A stretch of DNA of 53,572 nucleotides from the NCBI GenBank assembly GCA_021773235.1, contig JAJFKL010000014.1, positions 1 to 53,572 of the forward strand, read 5' to 3'. The position numbers and the translations under genes are program-made. The DNA comes from Gammaproteobacteria bacterium. GTDB lineage: Bacteria > Pseudomonadota > Gammaproteobacteria > Eutrophobiales > Eutrophobiaceae. The notes under the pieces are model-generated. The model was given only the letters and a program-made list of their open reading frames with translations. It searched no databases and was not told the DNA's origin. Numbering within the stretch: the first letter of the stretch is position 1; every line of letters begins with the position of its first letter. Of the stretch, positions 45,202-53,572 are shown in pieces.

Positions 45202-46632
45202 TTAAGCTGCTCTTTTAGCGGACTTCCTTTTTATAATTGTAGACTCTATCGCTGCTTTTAATTCTGTGCAAATGGTTTTAAATGATTGTAAATCATTAGA
45301 CGTAAGCGCCTTATCTGTTTGACCGTGGTCAACAAAAAAACACCCAGCAATTTTTTTGTTTACATAAAATGAATTTATTATGATGGCTGCGTTTGTTCGC
45401 ATTGGACGCAAGGTGTTTGGAAGTAAATCACTGAATTTATGCTGGTTTTTAGAATTAATACATAATGACTGTTCTTTTTTTAATAGTTGATTAAAAAGCT
45501 TATTCAATTCAAGTGAAATACTCAGTTGTTTGAGCTTGGGTAGTTCCTTATTGATTTTTTGAAGATACATCTTTAAACATTTTTCATTCGAATCAAAAGA
45601 CATAAACACCACACGTGAGAATCCAACGCTTTCTTTCATGGCAGATACTGCTATTTCGATTAACTCGAGTGTAGTGCTGTTTGAGTCATTAGAACGTAAT
45701 AGATTGATGTAGTGAGACAGTGCCTTATTTTTTTGTGGAGGTATAGTTCCACTCAGTTTTGATTCTTTTCTTATAGATGGCGAGTAGCTCATTAAGAACT
45801 GTAATAATGGTTGATAGGGTAAATATTGTTGACTGTCACGAATTGAATAAATAATTATCCAATTTATTTTTCCAGGCGTTTGCTTAATTGGGACACGAAT
45901 ATACTCTGCAGCACGATTGATTAGTTCTTCAGAATATTGCACTGAAGACTGTGAAACTATTTGGTGCATTAACTCGGTCGCAAGACGGATTCCTGTTATC
46001 TTTGGATTATGGTGCTTACCGGAGTAACTTTCTTGAATAAGCTCTGGTAGCTGCCAGTTTTGTGCAATGGCTTGTGCTATTTCATCTACATTATATCCAA
46101 GTAACTCTTTCTCTTTAATTTTGTGATTTTCATCTGGAGAAAGGTATATTTTTTCTAGCTCGTCTGCTTTGTTTGAATCGACTATATAAAGTAGGAATCT
46201 GATAAACCCTCTGTTTAAAGCGGCTGTAAACACCTCATTATTTTCAGACTCCTTTCTGAGAACTGACCATTCTTTTGCCATATAAGCGATTTGATATTGG
46301 TGGGCATAGACGGTAAATATTTTAGCAGCAGTATTTTTATCCAGTACTTTTTCAAGTATTGGTAAGTCGGTCAGCATTTTGATAACAAGAGGAATGCTGA
46401 TCAATGATATTGCGTGGGAAAGTGTAGTGATTTCTTTTTTCGTAGAACGACCAGCATGACGCAAAAGAGAAATTGAAAAGCCAGGGTCTTGTCGCGCAAT
46501 TTCGGTCAGAACTGTGACGGTTATATCCTGTTCGTCCCTTTGTAACTCGTAAATTCTGTGCTTACTGGTATATAAAATAGGGATTTCACAGTCGCTAAAC
46601 ATTTTAATCCAGTTTGATAACTTATACGTCAT
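45202..46632 (-). CDS. HDOD-domain signalling protein with GAF-like C-terminus
   Basis: A 476-residue cytoplasmic protein. The HDOD domain lies at about 15-215: IPILYTSKHRIYELQRDEQDITVTVLTEIARQDPGFSISLLRHAG and the SHAISLISIPLVIKML helix are family features, and the HD metal residues are absent as usual. From about 315 a GAF-like region carries SVGFSRVVFMSFDS, then AGCFFVDHGQ and DLQSFKTICTELKAAIES at the end. HDOD proteins act in bacterial signalling without known catalysis. It heads the minus-strand group with DUF4124, PP2C and FHA. Confidence 0.82.
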   Translation of the reverse strand: MTYKLSNWIKMFSDCEIPILYTSKHRIYELQRDEQDITVTVLTEIARQDPGFSISLLRHAGRSTKKEITTLSHAISLISIPLVIKMLTDLPILEKVLDKNTAAKIFTVYAHQYQIAYMAKEWSVLRKESENNEVFTAALNRGFIRFLLYIVDSNKADELEKIYLSPDENHKIKEKELLGYNVDEIAQAIAQNWQLPELIQESYSGKHHNPKITGIRLATELMHQIVSQSSVQYSEELINRAAEYIRVPIKQTPGKINWIIIYSIRDSQQYLPYQPLLQFLMSYSPSIRKESKLSGTIPPQKNKALSHYINLLRSNDSNSTTLELIEIAVSAMKESVGFSRVVFMSFDSNEKCLKMYLQKINKELPKLKQLSISLELNKLFNQLLKKEQSLCINSKNQHKFSDLLPNTLRPMRTNAAIIINSFYVNKKIAGCFFVDHGQTDKALTSNDLQSFKTICTELKAAIESTIIKRKSAKRAA

Positions 46633-46761
46633 AGAGCCCCTATATTTTCATTAATGAAATTAATAGAGACAAACAGAACCAGATTAAAAACCCCGCAACG
46701 GAGGAAAGTTGTCCCTACATGGGAAATATCGGACGAACAGGGTAAATCTTGAGTGAAATCA

Positions 46762-46784
46762 GGGGATAGAAGGAATCTATCCCC
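46762..46784 (-). terminator. Hairpin after fdxA, possible terminator
   Basis: GGGGATAGA and TCTATCCCC pair perfectly around a 5-base loop, 16 bases after the fdxA stop on the minus strand. The tail is only weakly T-rich. Confidence 0.5.
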
Positions 46785-46799
46785 GATAAAATTGGTGGA

Positions 46800-47123
46800 T
46801 TAGCGTTCCAGATGTTCCAGTTTTCCAGTCTTGTCTTTCCATGTGTCAGCATCTTCTGGTGCGTCTTTCATTTCATTAATGACAGGCCAATCCTTTGATA
46901 ATTCAGCATTTAATTCAATAAAACTGTGCATTTCTTCAGGCACATCTTCATCAGCCATAATTGCTTCAACTGGGCATTCTGGCTCACAGAGTGTACAGTC
47001 GATACATTCATCCGGGTCAATGACCAACATATTTGGACCTTCGTGGAAGCAATCGACTGGGCAGACTTCGACACAGTCGGTGTATTTACATTTAATGCAG
47101 CTTTCAGTAACAATAAAGGGCAT
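46800..47123 (-). CDS. fdxA: Seven-iron ferredoxin FdxA
   Basis: A 107-residue ferredoxin closely like Azotobacter vinelandii ferredoxin I over its whole length. The N-terminal motif [19 protein letters not shown] supplies ligands for the 3Fe-4S and 4Fe-4S clusters, and [14 protein letters not shown] supplies the second set (Cys9, 12, 17, 21, 25, 40, 43, 46 and 50). The C-terminal extension ends GKLEHLER, as in the Azotobacter protein. In many gammaproteobacteria fdxA adjoins mutS; here two ABC genes stand between them. Confidence 0.96.
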   Translation of the reverse strand: MPFIVTESCIKCKYTDCVEVCPVDCFHEGPNMLVIDPDECIDCTLCEPECPVEAIMADEDVPEEMHSFIELNAELSKDWPVINEMKDAPEDADTWKDKTGKLEHLER

Positions 47124-47215
47124 CAGATTTACCTATAAATTCAAGTTTTAAAAAGAACCGAATCATACTAGTTCCTTGGCCTGCATAAAAGACCATTCAA
47201 TTAATTAACTGCTAT

Positions 47216-48145
47216 TTAATTATTGCTTTTTATTATTTCAGAGACTTCATCAGCGAGTGCTTTGCCCTTCTTGAGTTCAGAAATAGCAATCCCCGTCTCT
47301 CCGAGCCTAGATAATATCTTAATTTGTAGTTGCTCAGCTGAGCCTGTTTCATAGTGAATAATCCATGATTTCATATCCTTATTGTCATTCTCTATCTTGC
47401 TTACCCCACTAATTTCTTTTAATAATTCGCTTAAGTGGACATCACTGGGTGCTTCCAGCATCAAACTAAAGCATTGACCGCTTCGTTTTAACTCAGACAG
47501 GCTAGTATGGATTACTAATTTGCCTTTGTTCAAGATAGCGATATCGCTACAGATATCTTCGATTTCGGATAAATTATGTGAGCTAATGAGGACACTGTAT
47601 TCATTGCCTAAATCACGTAATAATTTTCTTACCTCAGTTGCAGCAACCGGGTCGAGCCCCGATGTCGGTTCATCCATTAATATTAATTCTGGTTTGCCAA
47701 TCAAGGATTGAGCCAACATGATACGTTTGCGTTGACCAAAGCTTAATGTTTCAGGAAATTGTTTCGCAAAACCTGCTGCTTGTACCAGTGAGAGCACATG
47801 GTCTACTTCCTTTTTTGCGTCATTGCGATTGAAGTTTTGAAGTCTTGCGTAATGTCTAAGCTGTGTTATTACATCAACACCTTTAAACATTGAAGTGTCT
47901 TGTGGTAATAATGAAAGCTTACCTTTTATAGTGCTTGAATCAGGAGCGTGATCCAGAACACGGACCTTGCCTGAAGTTGGGCTTATAAATCCACACAGTA
48001 TGGCAAATAAAGTTGATTTACCTGCGCCATTTGGCCCAACTATCCCCGTTGGTTGAGTTATCTCCAACTCCAAATCAAGCCCGTCAAGAGCCTTAACCCC
48101 CTGAAAACGTTTTGTTAATGAATCACATTTTATATGGTGGGTCAT
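47216..48145 (-). CDS. ABC transporter ATPase (ABC-2 type)
   Basis: A 309-residue ATPase. The Walker A is GPNGAGKST, the signature is LSFGQRKRI, an uncommon FGQ variant of SGGQ, and the Walker B is LILMDEPTSGLDP with the H-loop SSHN. After the core a C-terminal domain of about 100 residues follows, as in NosF, CcmA-like and other ABC-2 exporters. It starts immediately after the permease stop (TAA then ATG). The substrate is unknown. Confidence 0.9.
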   Translation of the reverse strand: MTHHIKCDSLTKRFQGVKALDGLDLELEITQPTGIVGPNGAGKSTLFAILCGFISPTSGKVRVLDHAPDSSTIKGKLSLLPQDTSMFKGVDVITQLRHYARLQNFNRNDAKKEVDHVLSLVQAAGFAKQFPETLSFGQRKRIMLAQSLIGKPELILMDEPTSGLDPVAATEVRKLLRDLGNEYSVLISSHNLSEIEDICSDIAILNKGKLVIHTSLSELKRSGQCFSLMLEAPSDVHLSELLKEISGVSKIENDNKDMKSWIIHYETGSAEQLQIKILSRLGETGIAISELKKGKALADEVSEIIKSNN

Positions 48146-48955
48146 TTATATATCCCTGCGTTTGAAGATATGCCAACCACATACGAAATAGAACAGGGTA
48201 TATGCGCAGAGTGCGGCAACAGAAATCAAAATATTCTCAGTGTTGATATCTATTAAATAAGATTTAAGACCGCTTGGTATTAAATAGATTGCATGGCTAA
48301 TATCTGATTTAAACCAATAACTGATGATGACTAAAAAGGCATAGCTCATCATTCCTAAAAACAGTGAGCCGAATGCAGAACGTGCAATTGATGAAATCAT
48401 CGACATAAAGGCGACAAACGGCAGACTATAGATAAATACGAGAATAAAGGTTTGTAGGCCAGATATAGTTATGGCTTCCAGTGAGTCTTCTTCATTTAGT
48501 AATGCCTGTACCGAAGCCCAGAGTGAGGTGATAGAGATGCAGATTAAGACTAATAGAGTCACCGCAATAAACCGAGATAAATATATCTCGGCACGGGTTG
48601 CACGCATTAATAAAAATCGAAATGCCCCTCTAGTCATATCACTGGAGTATTGATTATTAGCTGCGATTAAAATAAATAGTGGAGTCAGCGTTATTGATAC
48701 AAGTAAATAGATAGACAAACTTGCAGAACGATCGACAAACAATTCCAATGCAAGCTCTTGATCTTGTGTAATCCAGCTTACAAAGATGAGGCCTTGCGTA
48801 CTTTGCAACCATTCAACAGCGAGTAAAATGACGTTGTCGAATACCAGATACCAAAATAAGAAATAAGGAATGATGAACGCCAGACTTTTTAAGCTACTCA
48901 GCGAATAATAGAAATTAAATAGCGTCAGCTCTTTTAAGCGATAAAGGTTTAACAT
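48146..48955 (-). CDS. ABC-2 type transporter permease
   Basis: A 269-residue inner-membrane protein with about six helices, roughly 22-42, 75-97, 120-142, 160-182, 195-215 and 240-262. The pattern SSDMTRGAFRFLLMRATRAEIYLSRF between the second and third helices is the elbow/coupling region of ABC-2 permeases (compare NosY). With the adjoining ATPase it makes a complete half-transporter pair, with no periplasmic part visible. It lies 48 bases after mutS on the same strand. Confidence 0.85.
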   Translation of the reverse strand: MLNLYRLKELTLFNFYYSLSSLKSLAFIIPYFLFWYLVFDNVILLAVEWLQSTQGLIFVSWITQDQELALELFVDRSASLSIYLLVSITLTPLFILIAANNQYSSDMTRGAFRFLLMRATRAEIYLSRFIAVTLLVLICISITSLWASVQALLNEEDSLEAITISGLQTFILVFIYSLPFVAFMSMISSIARSAFGSLFLGMMSYAFLVIISYWFKSDISHAIYLIPSGLKSYLIDINTENILISVAALCAYTLFYFVCGWHIFKRRDI

Positions 48956-49003
48956 GAACAGCGATGATTATTTATTGTTATTTTAATAATGCAGGCATAG
49001 GCA

Positions 49004-51559
49004 TTATCGATCAAGCATTGCTTGTAATTCATACAATAATGCAAGTGCTTGTTTTGGATTGGTAGAATCGGGGTCAATCATTTTTATCTTTTCTAAAACG
49101 GGATCGGAATTAAATAAATCAGTTTGTGGTTTTTCAATATTATTTACGGGAGTTTGTGATTCGATTTCATGCAAACGTTGCTTTGCAGCAGTGATAACGG
49201 TTTTAGGTATGCCTGCGAGAGAGGCGACTTGAATGCCATAACTCTGGCTTGCCGGGCCTTGTTTAACAGAATGTAATAACACTATCTCATCACCGTGTTC
49301 AACGACATCCATATGTACATTTGCAACATTATCGTTATGCTCAGGCAATGCTGTTAGCTCAAAATAATGTGTAGCGAATAAGGTATAAGATTGAGTAACT
49401 TTTGCGAGATGTAAAGCACAGGCCCAGGCCAATGCTAAACCGTCATAGGTGCTTGTACCGCGGCCGATCTCATCCAACAAGACAAGACTATTCTGACTTG
49501 CATTATTTAAGATATTAGCTGTTTCAGTCATCTCTACCATAAAGGTTGAACGACCACTACTCAGATCATCCGAAGCGCCTATACGAGTGAATAGTCGATC
49601 GATAGGACCAATCACAGCCTTTGCCGCTGGGACGTAACTACCGATGTGGGCAAGGATTACAATTAAGGCTGTTTGCCGCATATAAGTCGACTTACCACCC
49701 ATATTTGGGCCAGTAATGATTAACATACTGGTGTCAGTATCAAGCGATAAATCATTGGATATAAAGGGAGCTGATTGAATTTGTTCAACGACCGGGTGTC
49801 GTCCTGCTTCGATAATAATCCCATTTTCTTTTGTCAGAATGGGAGCGGTAAAATTCAGAGTTGCAGCCACTTCCGCAAAACTTAGATAGATATCTAATTC
49901 AGCAAGTGAGGACGCACAAAGTTGCAGCTCAGATAAGTAGTTAGCAATATTATCCAGCAACTCATCGTACAATTGCTTTTCGCGCGCTAATGATTTTTCT
50001 TTAGCGCTCAGAATTGTATTTTCAAAGTCTTTTAATTCTGGCGTGATGAAACGTTCAGCAGCCTTTAAGGTTTGACGGCGATTATAATCGTCGGGGACAT
50101 TAGCAGAATGAAGACGACTAATTTCTATGTAATAACCATGCACCCGGTTATAGCCTACTTTTAAGCCTTGTATCCCAGTGCGTTGTTTTTCTTTTTCTTC
50201 TAGGTCAGTTAAAAACTGACCTGCGTCATTGCTTAGCTGTCTTAACTCATCCAGTTTTTTGTCATAACCGTTAGCAATAACACCACCATCACGAATAATT
50301 ACAGGTGGTTCATCTATCAGTGCTTTACTTAAGGTTTGAAGTAATTCAGGGAATAAACTGATGTCTAGATATAAATCATTCAATCTAGGGCTATCAATCT
50401 TTGCTAGACGATCTTTGATTTGTGGGAGTAGGGTCATGCTGTCTCGGAGTTGCACCAAGTCACGAGGTCTTGCAGATTTTAAGGCAACACGCGACATGAT
50501 GCGCTCAATGTCACAGATGCCACGCATGGCTTCATGAAAATCACTATGACATCGATTATGTAGTAGTTTTTCTACAGCGTCATGACGGCACTGCAAGACA
50601 TCATGGTTACGAATAGGTTGTTGTAACCAGCGGCGTAATAAACGACCGCCCATCACCGTCGAAGTGGTATCGATTACATTTAATAGGGAATGAGATTTTC
50701 CTTCCGCTAACGATGATTCAATCTCCAAGTTACGGCGTGACACGGCATCGATTTGTATGATGTCGCCTGCGAGGTTTATGCTTGGCGATTGTAAATGAGG
50801 CAATAATGTTTTTTGTGTGTCGTTAAGATATTGAATTAAACAACCTAGAGCACTAATAGCTGTGCTCATGTGTTGGCAACCAAAGCCATTGAGATCTTTG
50901 ATCTCGTACTGTTGTTTTATAAGTGATTCAGCTGTTTTTTTATTAAAATGCCAATCAGGGCGTTTTGTGATTGTTTTATTTAAATTCTGAAGGTTATCGT
51001 CTTCAAAATCGTCACTAATTAAGATTTCTGCGGGTTGATACTGTTCAATAATATCTTCCAGAGAAGTTGTGTTATCGACTTCTAGAACAGTTACTTGACC
51101 ACTACTGATTTCGACACTGGCTAAACCATAGTGTTGTTTGGTTTTGTAAATGGCTAATAAAACGTTTGCAACGCGTTCGTTGAGCAGAACATCATCAGTA
51201 ATCGTCCCAGGTGTAATAATCCTTACGACCTTACGTTCTACAGGGCCTTTACAGAGTGCTGGATCGCCGACTTGTTCGCAGATGACTACAGACTCACCTA
51301 ACTGAATTAATTTCGCGAGATAATTATCAACGGCATGGTAGGGGACGCCTGCCATAGGTATGGCGTTACCACCGGATTTGCCACGTTTGGTCAGGGTGAT
51401 ATTCAATAAACGAGCAGCTTTCTTGGCATCGTCATAGAACAATTCATAAAAATCACCCATACGAAAAAACAACAACATATCGGGGTACTCGGCTTTAAAG
51501 CCAAGAAACTGTTGCATCACTGGGGTATGGGAGGATAACTGCTTAATAAGGGCAGACAT
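49004..51559 (-). CDS. mutS: DNA mismatch repair protein MutS
   Basis: An 851-residue MutS1, close to E. coli's 853. Domain I begins [16 protein letters not shown], with the mismatch-wedging Phe37 and Glu39 in MGDFYELF. The connector and lever domains follow, with [17 protein letters not shown] in the clamp region. The ATPase has the Walker [14 protein letters not shown], the Walker [17 protein letters not shown] and the switch [10 protein letters not shown] beta-clamp-type tail lies at the C-terminus. The ATG is preceded by no strong ribosome site. Confidence 0.97.
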   Translation of the reverse strand: MSALIKQLSSHTPVMQQFLGFKAEYPDMLLFFRMGDFYELFYDDAKKAARLLNITLTKRGKSGGNAIPMAGVPYHAVDNYLAKLIQLGESVVICEQVGDPALCKGPVERKVVRIITPGTITDDVLLNERVANVLLAIYKTKQHYGLASVEISSGQVTVLEVDNTTSLEDIIEQYQPAEILISDDFEDDNLQNLNKTITKRPDWHFNKKTAESLIKQQYEIKDLNGFGCQHMSTAISALGCLIQYLNDTQKTLLPHLQSPSINLAGDIIQIDAVSRRNLEIESSLAEGKSHSLLNVIDTTSTVMGGRLLRRWLQQPIRNHDVLQCRHDAVEKLLHNRCHSDFHEAMRGICDIERIMSRVALKSARPRDLVQLRDSMTLLPQIKDRLAKIDSPRLNDLYLDISLFPELLQTLSKALIDEPPVIIRDGGVIANGYDKKLDELRQLSNDAGQFLTDLEEKEKQRTGIQGLKVGYNRVHGYYIEISRLHSANVPDDYNRRQTLKAAERFITPELKDFENTILSAKEKSLAREKQLYDELLDNIANYLSELQLCASSLAELDIYLSFAEVAATLNFTAPILTKENGIIIEAGRHPVVEQIQSAPFISNDLSLDTDTSMLIITGPNMGGKSTYMRQTALIVILAHIGSYVPAAKAVIGPIDRLFTRIGASDDLSSGRSTFMVEMTETANILNNASQNSLVLLDEIGRGTSTYDGLALAWACALHLAKVTQSYTLFATHYFELTALPEHNDNVANVHMDVVEHGDEIVLLHSVKQGPASQSYGIQVASLAGIPKTVITAAKQRLHEIESQTPVNNIEKPQTDLFNSDPVLEKIKMIDPDSTNPKQALALLYELQAMLDR

Positions 51560-51613
51560 GGCTCAATTGTAATAAAGCTCATAAACGTTGGCTAGATATG
51601 ATTTAGTCAACAT

Positions 51614-52507
51614 TCAACAATTGTCATTAACTTCACATTGCACAGCAGGAGATTGCATACGCATTATTCCTTGAGCATTAAGGGGTATGCCAAATCTTCT
51701 GTTTAGATTTGTCGCGTTCCCGGCAGCAAGACAAGTGGCCGCAAAGGAGCCTGCAGTTGGAGGACCAAACCCACCTTGTGTTGTTGCAGCGGTATTCGTC
51801 TGCATGGCCCAGACCATTCTGTTAATAAAAGGTATAAACAGTTCATAACAATAGCCGACATGTACTTTTAATAAATTTGCATCTTGTACGTTTTGGATGT
51901 TTTCGATTACATCTGCATCGCGATACATCAGATTATCGTTCGGTATCATCCTTATGCCGGGGGTGCCATTATAGTAAGCATCAATGCCAAATTTATCGAA
52001 TGAAAAAGGCGATGGGTTGACGACAGTCAAGTTGGCAAAGCCACTGTCAATTTGACTCTGAACGATCCTTCTAGCGCAAAATACCTGGTCAGAGCCCCAT
52101 TTGTCATCCATGCCAGATCCAGGATTATCTAATACGTCGCGTAGACCCGCACCCATGATTCGATTCGCACCGGTTCTGGCATTACGGGCTGTTTCAGTCG
52201 TGAGAAAGCTAGTGGTGCATAATTCTGTTTGATCAGTCGGGGGACTATTAAAATAGCTCGTTGCATATAGCGGGGCCATATTACTCGCAAAAGCGGTTTG
52301 CATTGCAGACAGGCTGGCATTGTTTATTGTGCCGGCTCTGACCGTTTGAAAAGTAGCGTAATTAAGAGTGATTTTTGCTTTGTAAACTAATGCGAATTGA
52401 ATGATTCCAAGCACCATCATTAATAAAACGGGCATGATGATAACAAACTCAACCATGGCTTGTGCGGTTTCGTTTTTTCTACCGATATAATAATTCTGTA
52501 GTCGCAT
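51614..52507 (-). CDS. TadE/TadG-like pilus assembly protein
   Basis: A 297-residue protein. The N-terminus has the TadE pattern: polar residues, then TAQAMVEFVIIMPVLLMMVLGIIQFALVYKAK (about 15-45), with the conserved Glu20 five residues into a prepilin-like hydrophobic stretch. The remainder (about 50-297) is a periplasmic or extracytoplasmic domain with six to eight Cys. That is longer than TadE alone (about 180), so it may be a TadE-F type minor pseudopilin. It is in the Tad locus with the TPR lipoprotein and TadC, all on the minus strand. Confidence 0.8.
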   Translation of the reverse strand: MRLQNYYIGRKNETAQAMVEFVIIMPVLLMMVLGIIQFALVYKAKITLNYATFQTVRAGTINNASLSAMQTAFASNMAPLYATSYFNSPPTDQTELCTTSFLTTETARNARTGANRIMGAGLRDVLDNPGSGMDDKWGSDQVFCARRIVQSQIDSGFANLTVVNPSPFSFDKFGIDAYYNGTPGIRMIPNDNLMYRDADVIENIQNVQDANLLKVHVGYCYELFIPFINRMVWAMQTNTAATTQGGFGPPTAGSFAATCLAAGNATNLNRRFGIPLNAQGIMRMQSPAVQCEVNDNC

Positions 52508-52542
52508 TTATATTTAATCTAATACGTATTGTTCAACTATTT

Positions 52543-53001
52543 TTATTCAACGATGGACTTTATTTGTTCAAGCATCGTGGCAGCTTTGCTATAGAGAGGA
52601 TCTTGTTTATCCGTATAAATTAGCATTTCATTTAGGCTAAACGCAGTTTGTTTCAGTTGTACGATACTCATGTTATACCAGGCTTTGGCAAACTGAGGAT
52701 CGCGTAATACTGCCTCACGATATAAATTCATCGCAGCCTGGGGTCTATTCGTGCGGACATAGATATTCCCGAGTCGGAACCAATATTCTGCTTCTTCAGG
52801 TAATTCTTTGATTAAGATCTCGTAGTTTTTTTCACTTGTCACAAGATCATTGTTTTCATATGCGAAATTTGCTTGTTCTAAAACCTCAATCAAATCAAGA
52901 TTAGGATTTTCTTTTGTGTTTTTTGTATTGCCGGGTGTGCATGCAGCAAGGACTAAAAAGACAACTAAAATAAATACTCGCGTTAAAAGTTTATTCAACA
53001 T
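52543..53001 (-). CDS. TPR lipoprotein of the Tad locus (TadD-like)
   Basis: A 152-residue lipoprotein. The signal peptide ends in VLAAC with modified Cys21. Two to three TPR-like repeats follow at about 45-130: ANFAYENNDLVTSEKNYEILIKELPEEAEYWFRLGNIY and PQAAMNLYREAVLRDPQFAKAWYNMSIV. TadD in other Tad loci is a TPR lipoprotein needed for pilus secretion, which fits this gene and its place, though it is shorter than most TadD proteins. Its start overlaps the DUF192 gene by 11 bases. Confidence 0.82.
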   Translation of the reverse strand: MLNKLLTRVFILVVFLVLAACTPGNTKNTKENPNLDLIEVLEQANFAYENNDLVTSEKNYEILIKELPEEAEYWFRLGNIYVRTNRPQAAMNLYREAVLRDPQFAKAWYNMSIVQLKQTAFSLNEMLIYTDKQDPLYSKAATMLEQIKSIVE

Positions 53002-53347
53002 GACTATGCCACTTTAGTTGCTGTCCTAATGAGAGGTCAATCTGTTCGAGACCGTCACTGGCGAGCTCAAGTACTCTGTATGCCTTACTAGATGCTGCCA
53101 TTCGCCATGGTTTTAAAGATTTTGTCATCTTTACAACGAGCCAGTCTTTATCTATAAATATCACATCGATAGCGTATCGCATACCAACAGTGTGAACTGA
53201 TGAACAAGGCTCAATTAATAAAGCCTCATTATTTTTTAAACGGGGAGAAAACAATAAACCACAGAAGCGTTCTAAAAAACGGGTAGTACGTGAAACCTGT
53301 TCAAATAAACTATTATTGTTTATGTCAGTTAGATAACCATGAATCAT
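52991..53347 (-). CDS. DUF192 family protein
   Basis: A 118-residue protein with the DUF192 pattern: RFCGLLFSPRLKNNEALLIEPCSSVHTVGMRYAIDVIFIDKDW, then VLELASDGLEQIDLSLGQQL. Family members usually have a signal peptide and sit near the cell envelope; here none is evident. It overlaps both the lipoprotein gene downstream and the end of tadC upstream (4 bases), so it is embedded in the Tad operon. DUF192 genes occur in some Tad loci, but the role is not known. Confidence 0.87.
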   Translation of the reverse strand: MIHGYLTDINNNSLFEQVSRTTRFLERFCGLLFSPRLKNNEALLIEPCSSVHTVGMRYAIDVIFIDKDWLVVKMTKSLKPWRMAASSKAYRVLELASDGLEQIDLSLGQQLKWHSHVE

Positions 53348-53572
53348 AGCAACCCTTCAGCGAGAAACTTCATCGCAATCGGAAATAACAAAATAATAAA
53401 CGTGATCGGAAAAATAAACACAACAAGAGGAAAAACAAGCTTAACAGGTGCTTCCATGGCCTGTTTTTCTGCACGTTGAAAGCGTTCTCCTCGACGCTGT
53501 TCGGATTGAACTCTGAGTACATTGGCTAATGAGGCCCCCATTTTTTCGGCTTGTACAATAGAGCTCACAAAT
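53344..53572 (-). CDS. tadC: TadC-like type II/IV secretion F-domain protein, C-terminal part (partial)
   Basis: About 76 residues run from the window edge to the stop at 53344. They carry SSIVQAEKMGASLANVLRVQSEQRRGERFQRAEKQAMEAPVKLVFPLVVFIFP then a final membrane helix. This is the C-terminal end of the T2SSF domain of TadC-type inner-membrane pilus proteins: the GxSLxxVLRxQSxxRRxxRxxxAEKxAxxAPVKL pattern followed by a hydrophobic helix. The stop overlaps the DUF192 start by 4 bases. The start lies outside the window. Confidence 0.88.
   Translation of the reverse strand, partial: FVSSIVQAEKMGASLANVLRVQSEQRRGERFQRAEKQAMEAPVKLVFPLVVFIFPITFIILLFPIAMKFLAEGLL

Noticed and set aside
46831..47151. 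Open frames antisense to fdxA
   Set aside because: The minus-strand ferredoxin has all cluster cysteines and a full-length match to a known family; the antisense frames are by-products.

Overview
The window is a 53.6 kb stretch of a low-GC, AT-rich chromosome from a gammaproteobacterium. The evidence is the conserved order asd - fimV - truA - trpF - trpB - trpA - accD - folC - dedD - cvpA - purF, which is typical of that class, together with RppH, Mpl, FimV and an Azotobacter-type FdxA near mutS. I cannot place it below class. It stores polyhydroxyalkanoate (phasin, PhaR, thiolase), carries a Tad pilus locus and has a Ser/Thr phosphorylation layer. No tRNA, rRNA, insertion sequence, prophage or CRISPR array was seen.

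Layout. 1-1371 (minus): dapD and dapC of lysine/peptidoglycan synthesis. 1394-17376 (plus): an EamA exporter, then a long co-directional block with leuB, asd, a stand-alone FimV-N-like protein, fimV, truA, trpF/B/A with a small HTH-like gene between trpB and trpA, accD, folC, dedD, cvpA and purF. 17475-19930 (minus): phasin, PhaR and acetyl-CoA acetyltransferase. 20268-25906 (minus): sucA-sucB-lpdA, divergent from gltA-mdh at 26217-28532 (plus), so most of a TCA-cycle module without sdh genes. 28758-36386: a mixed region with a membrane-anchored cold-shock-domain protein, a HAD phosphatase, rppH, a secreted hypothetical protein, an NspC-like decarboxylase, mpl, a stand-alone LON-N protein, a FAH-family hydrolase and an orphan Rnf/Nqr-type membrane subunit. 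36403-37533: nth and a DUF1841 gene.

37536-42809 (plus) is the most interesting part. A GAF-SpoIIE phosphatase, an RsbW-like ATPase and a STAS protein form a partner-switching set. They run, with overlapping junctions, straight into an MCE-type lipid ABC transporter (MlaE, MlaF, long MlaD, PqiC-like lipoprotein). 42881-46632 (minus) is a second signalling group with FHA and PP2C proteins, the C-terminal stub of a destroyed Ser/Thr kinase, a DUF4124 protein and an HDOD protein. 46800-51559 (minus): fdxA, a two-gene ABC-2 transporter and mutS. 51614-53572 (minus): Tad-locus genes (TadE-like, TPR lipoprotein, DUF192, TadC end).

Functional links. The TCA enzymes make the acetyl-CoA and NADH balance that PHA storage draws on, and the thiolase/PhaR/phasin genes sit beside them. 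The two signalling groups face each other across one shared bidirectional terminator at 42809-42846. All calls rest on reading the sequence and on motif knowledge; no database search was run.
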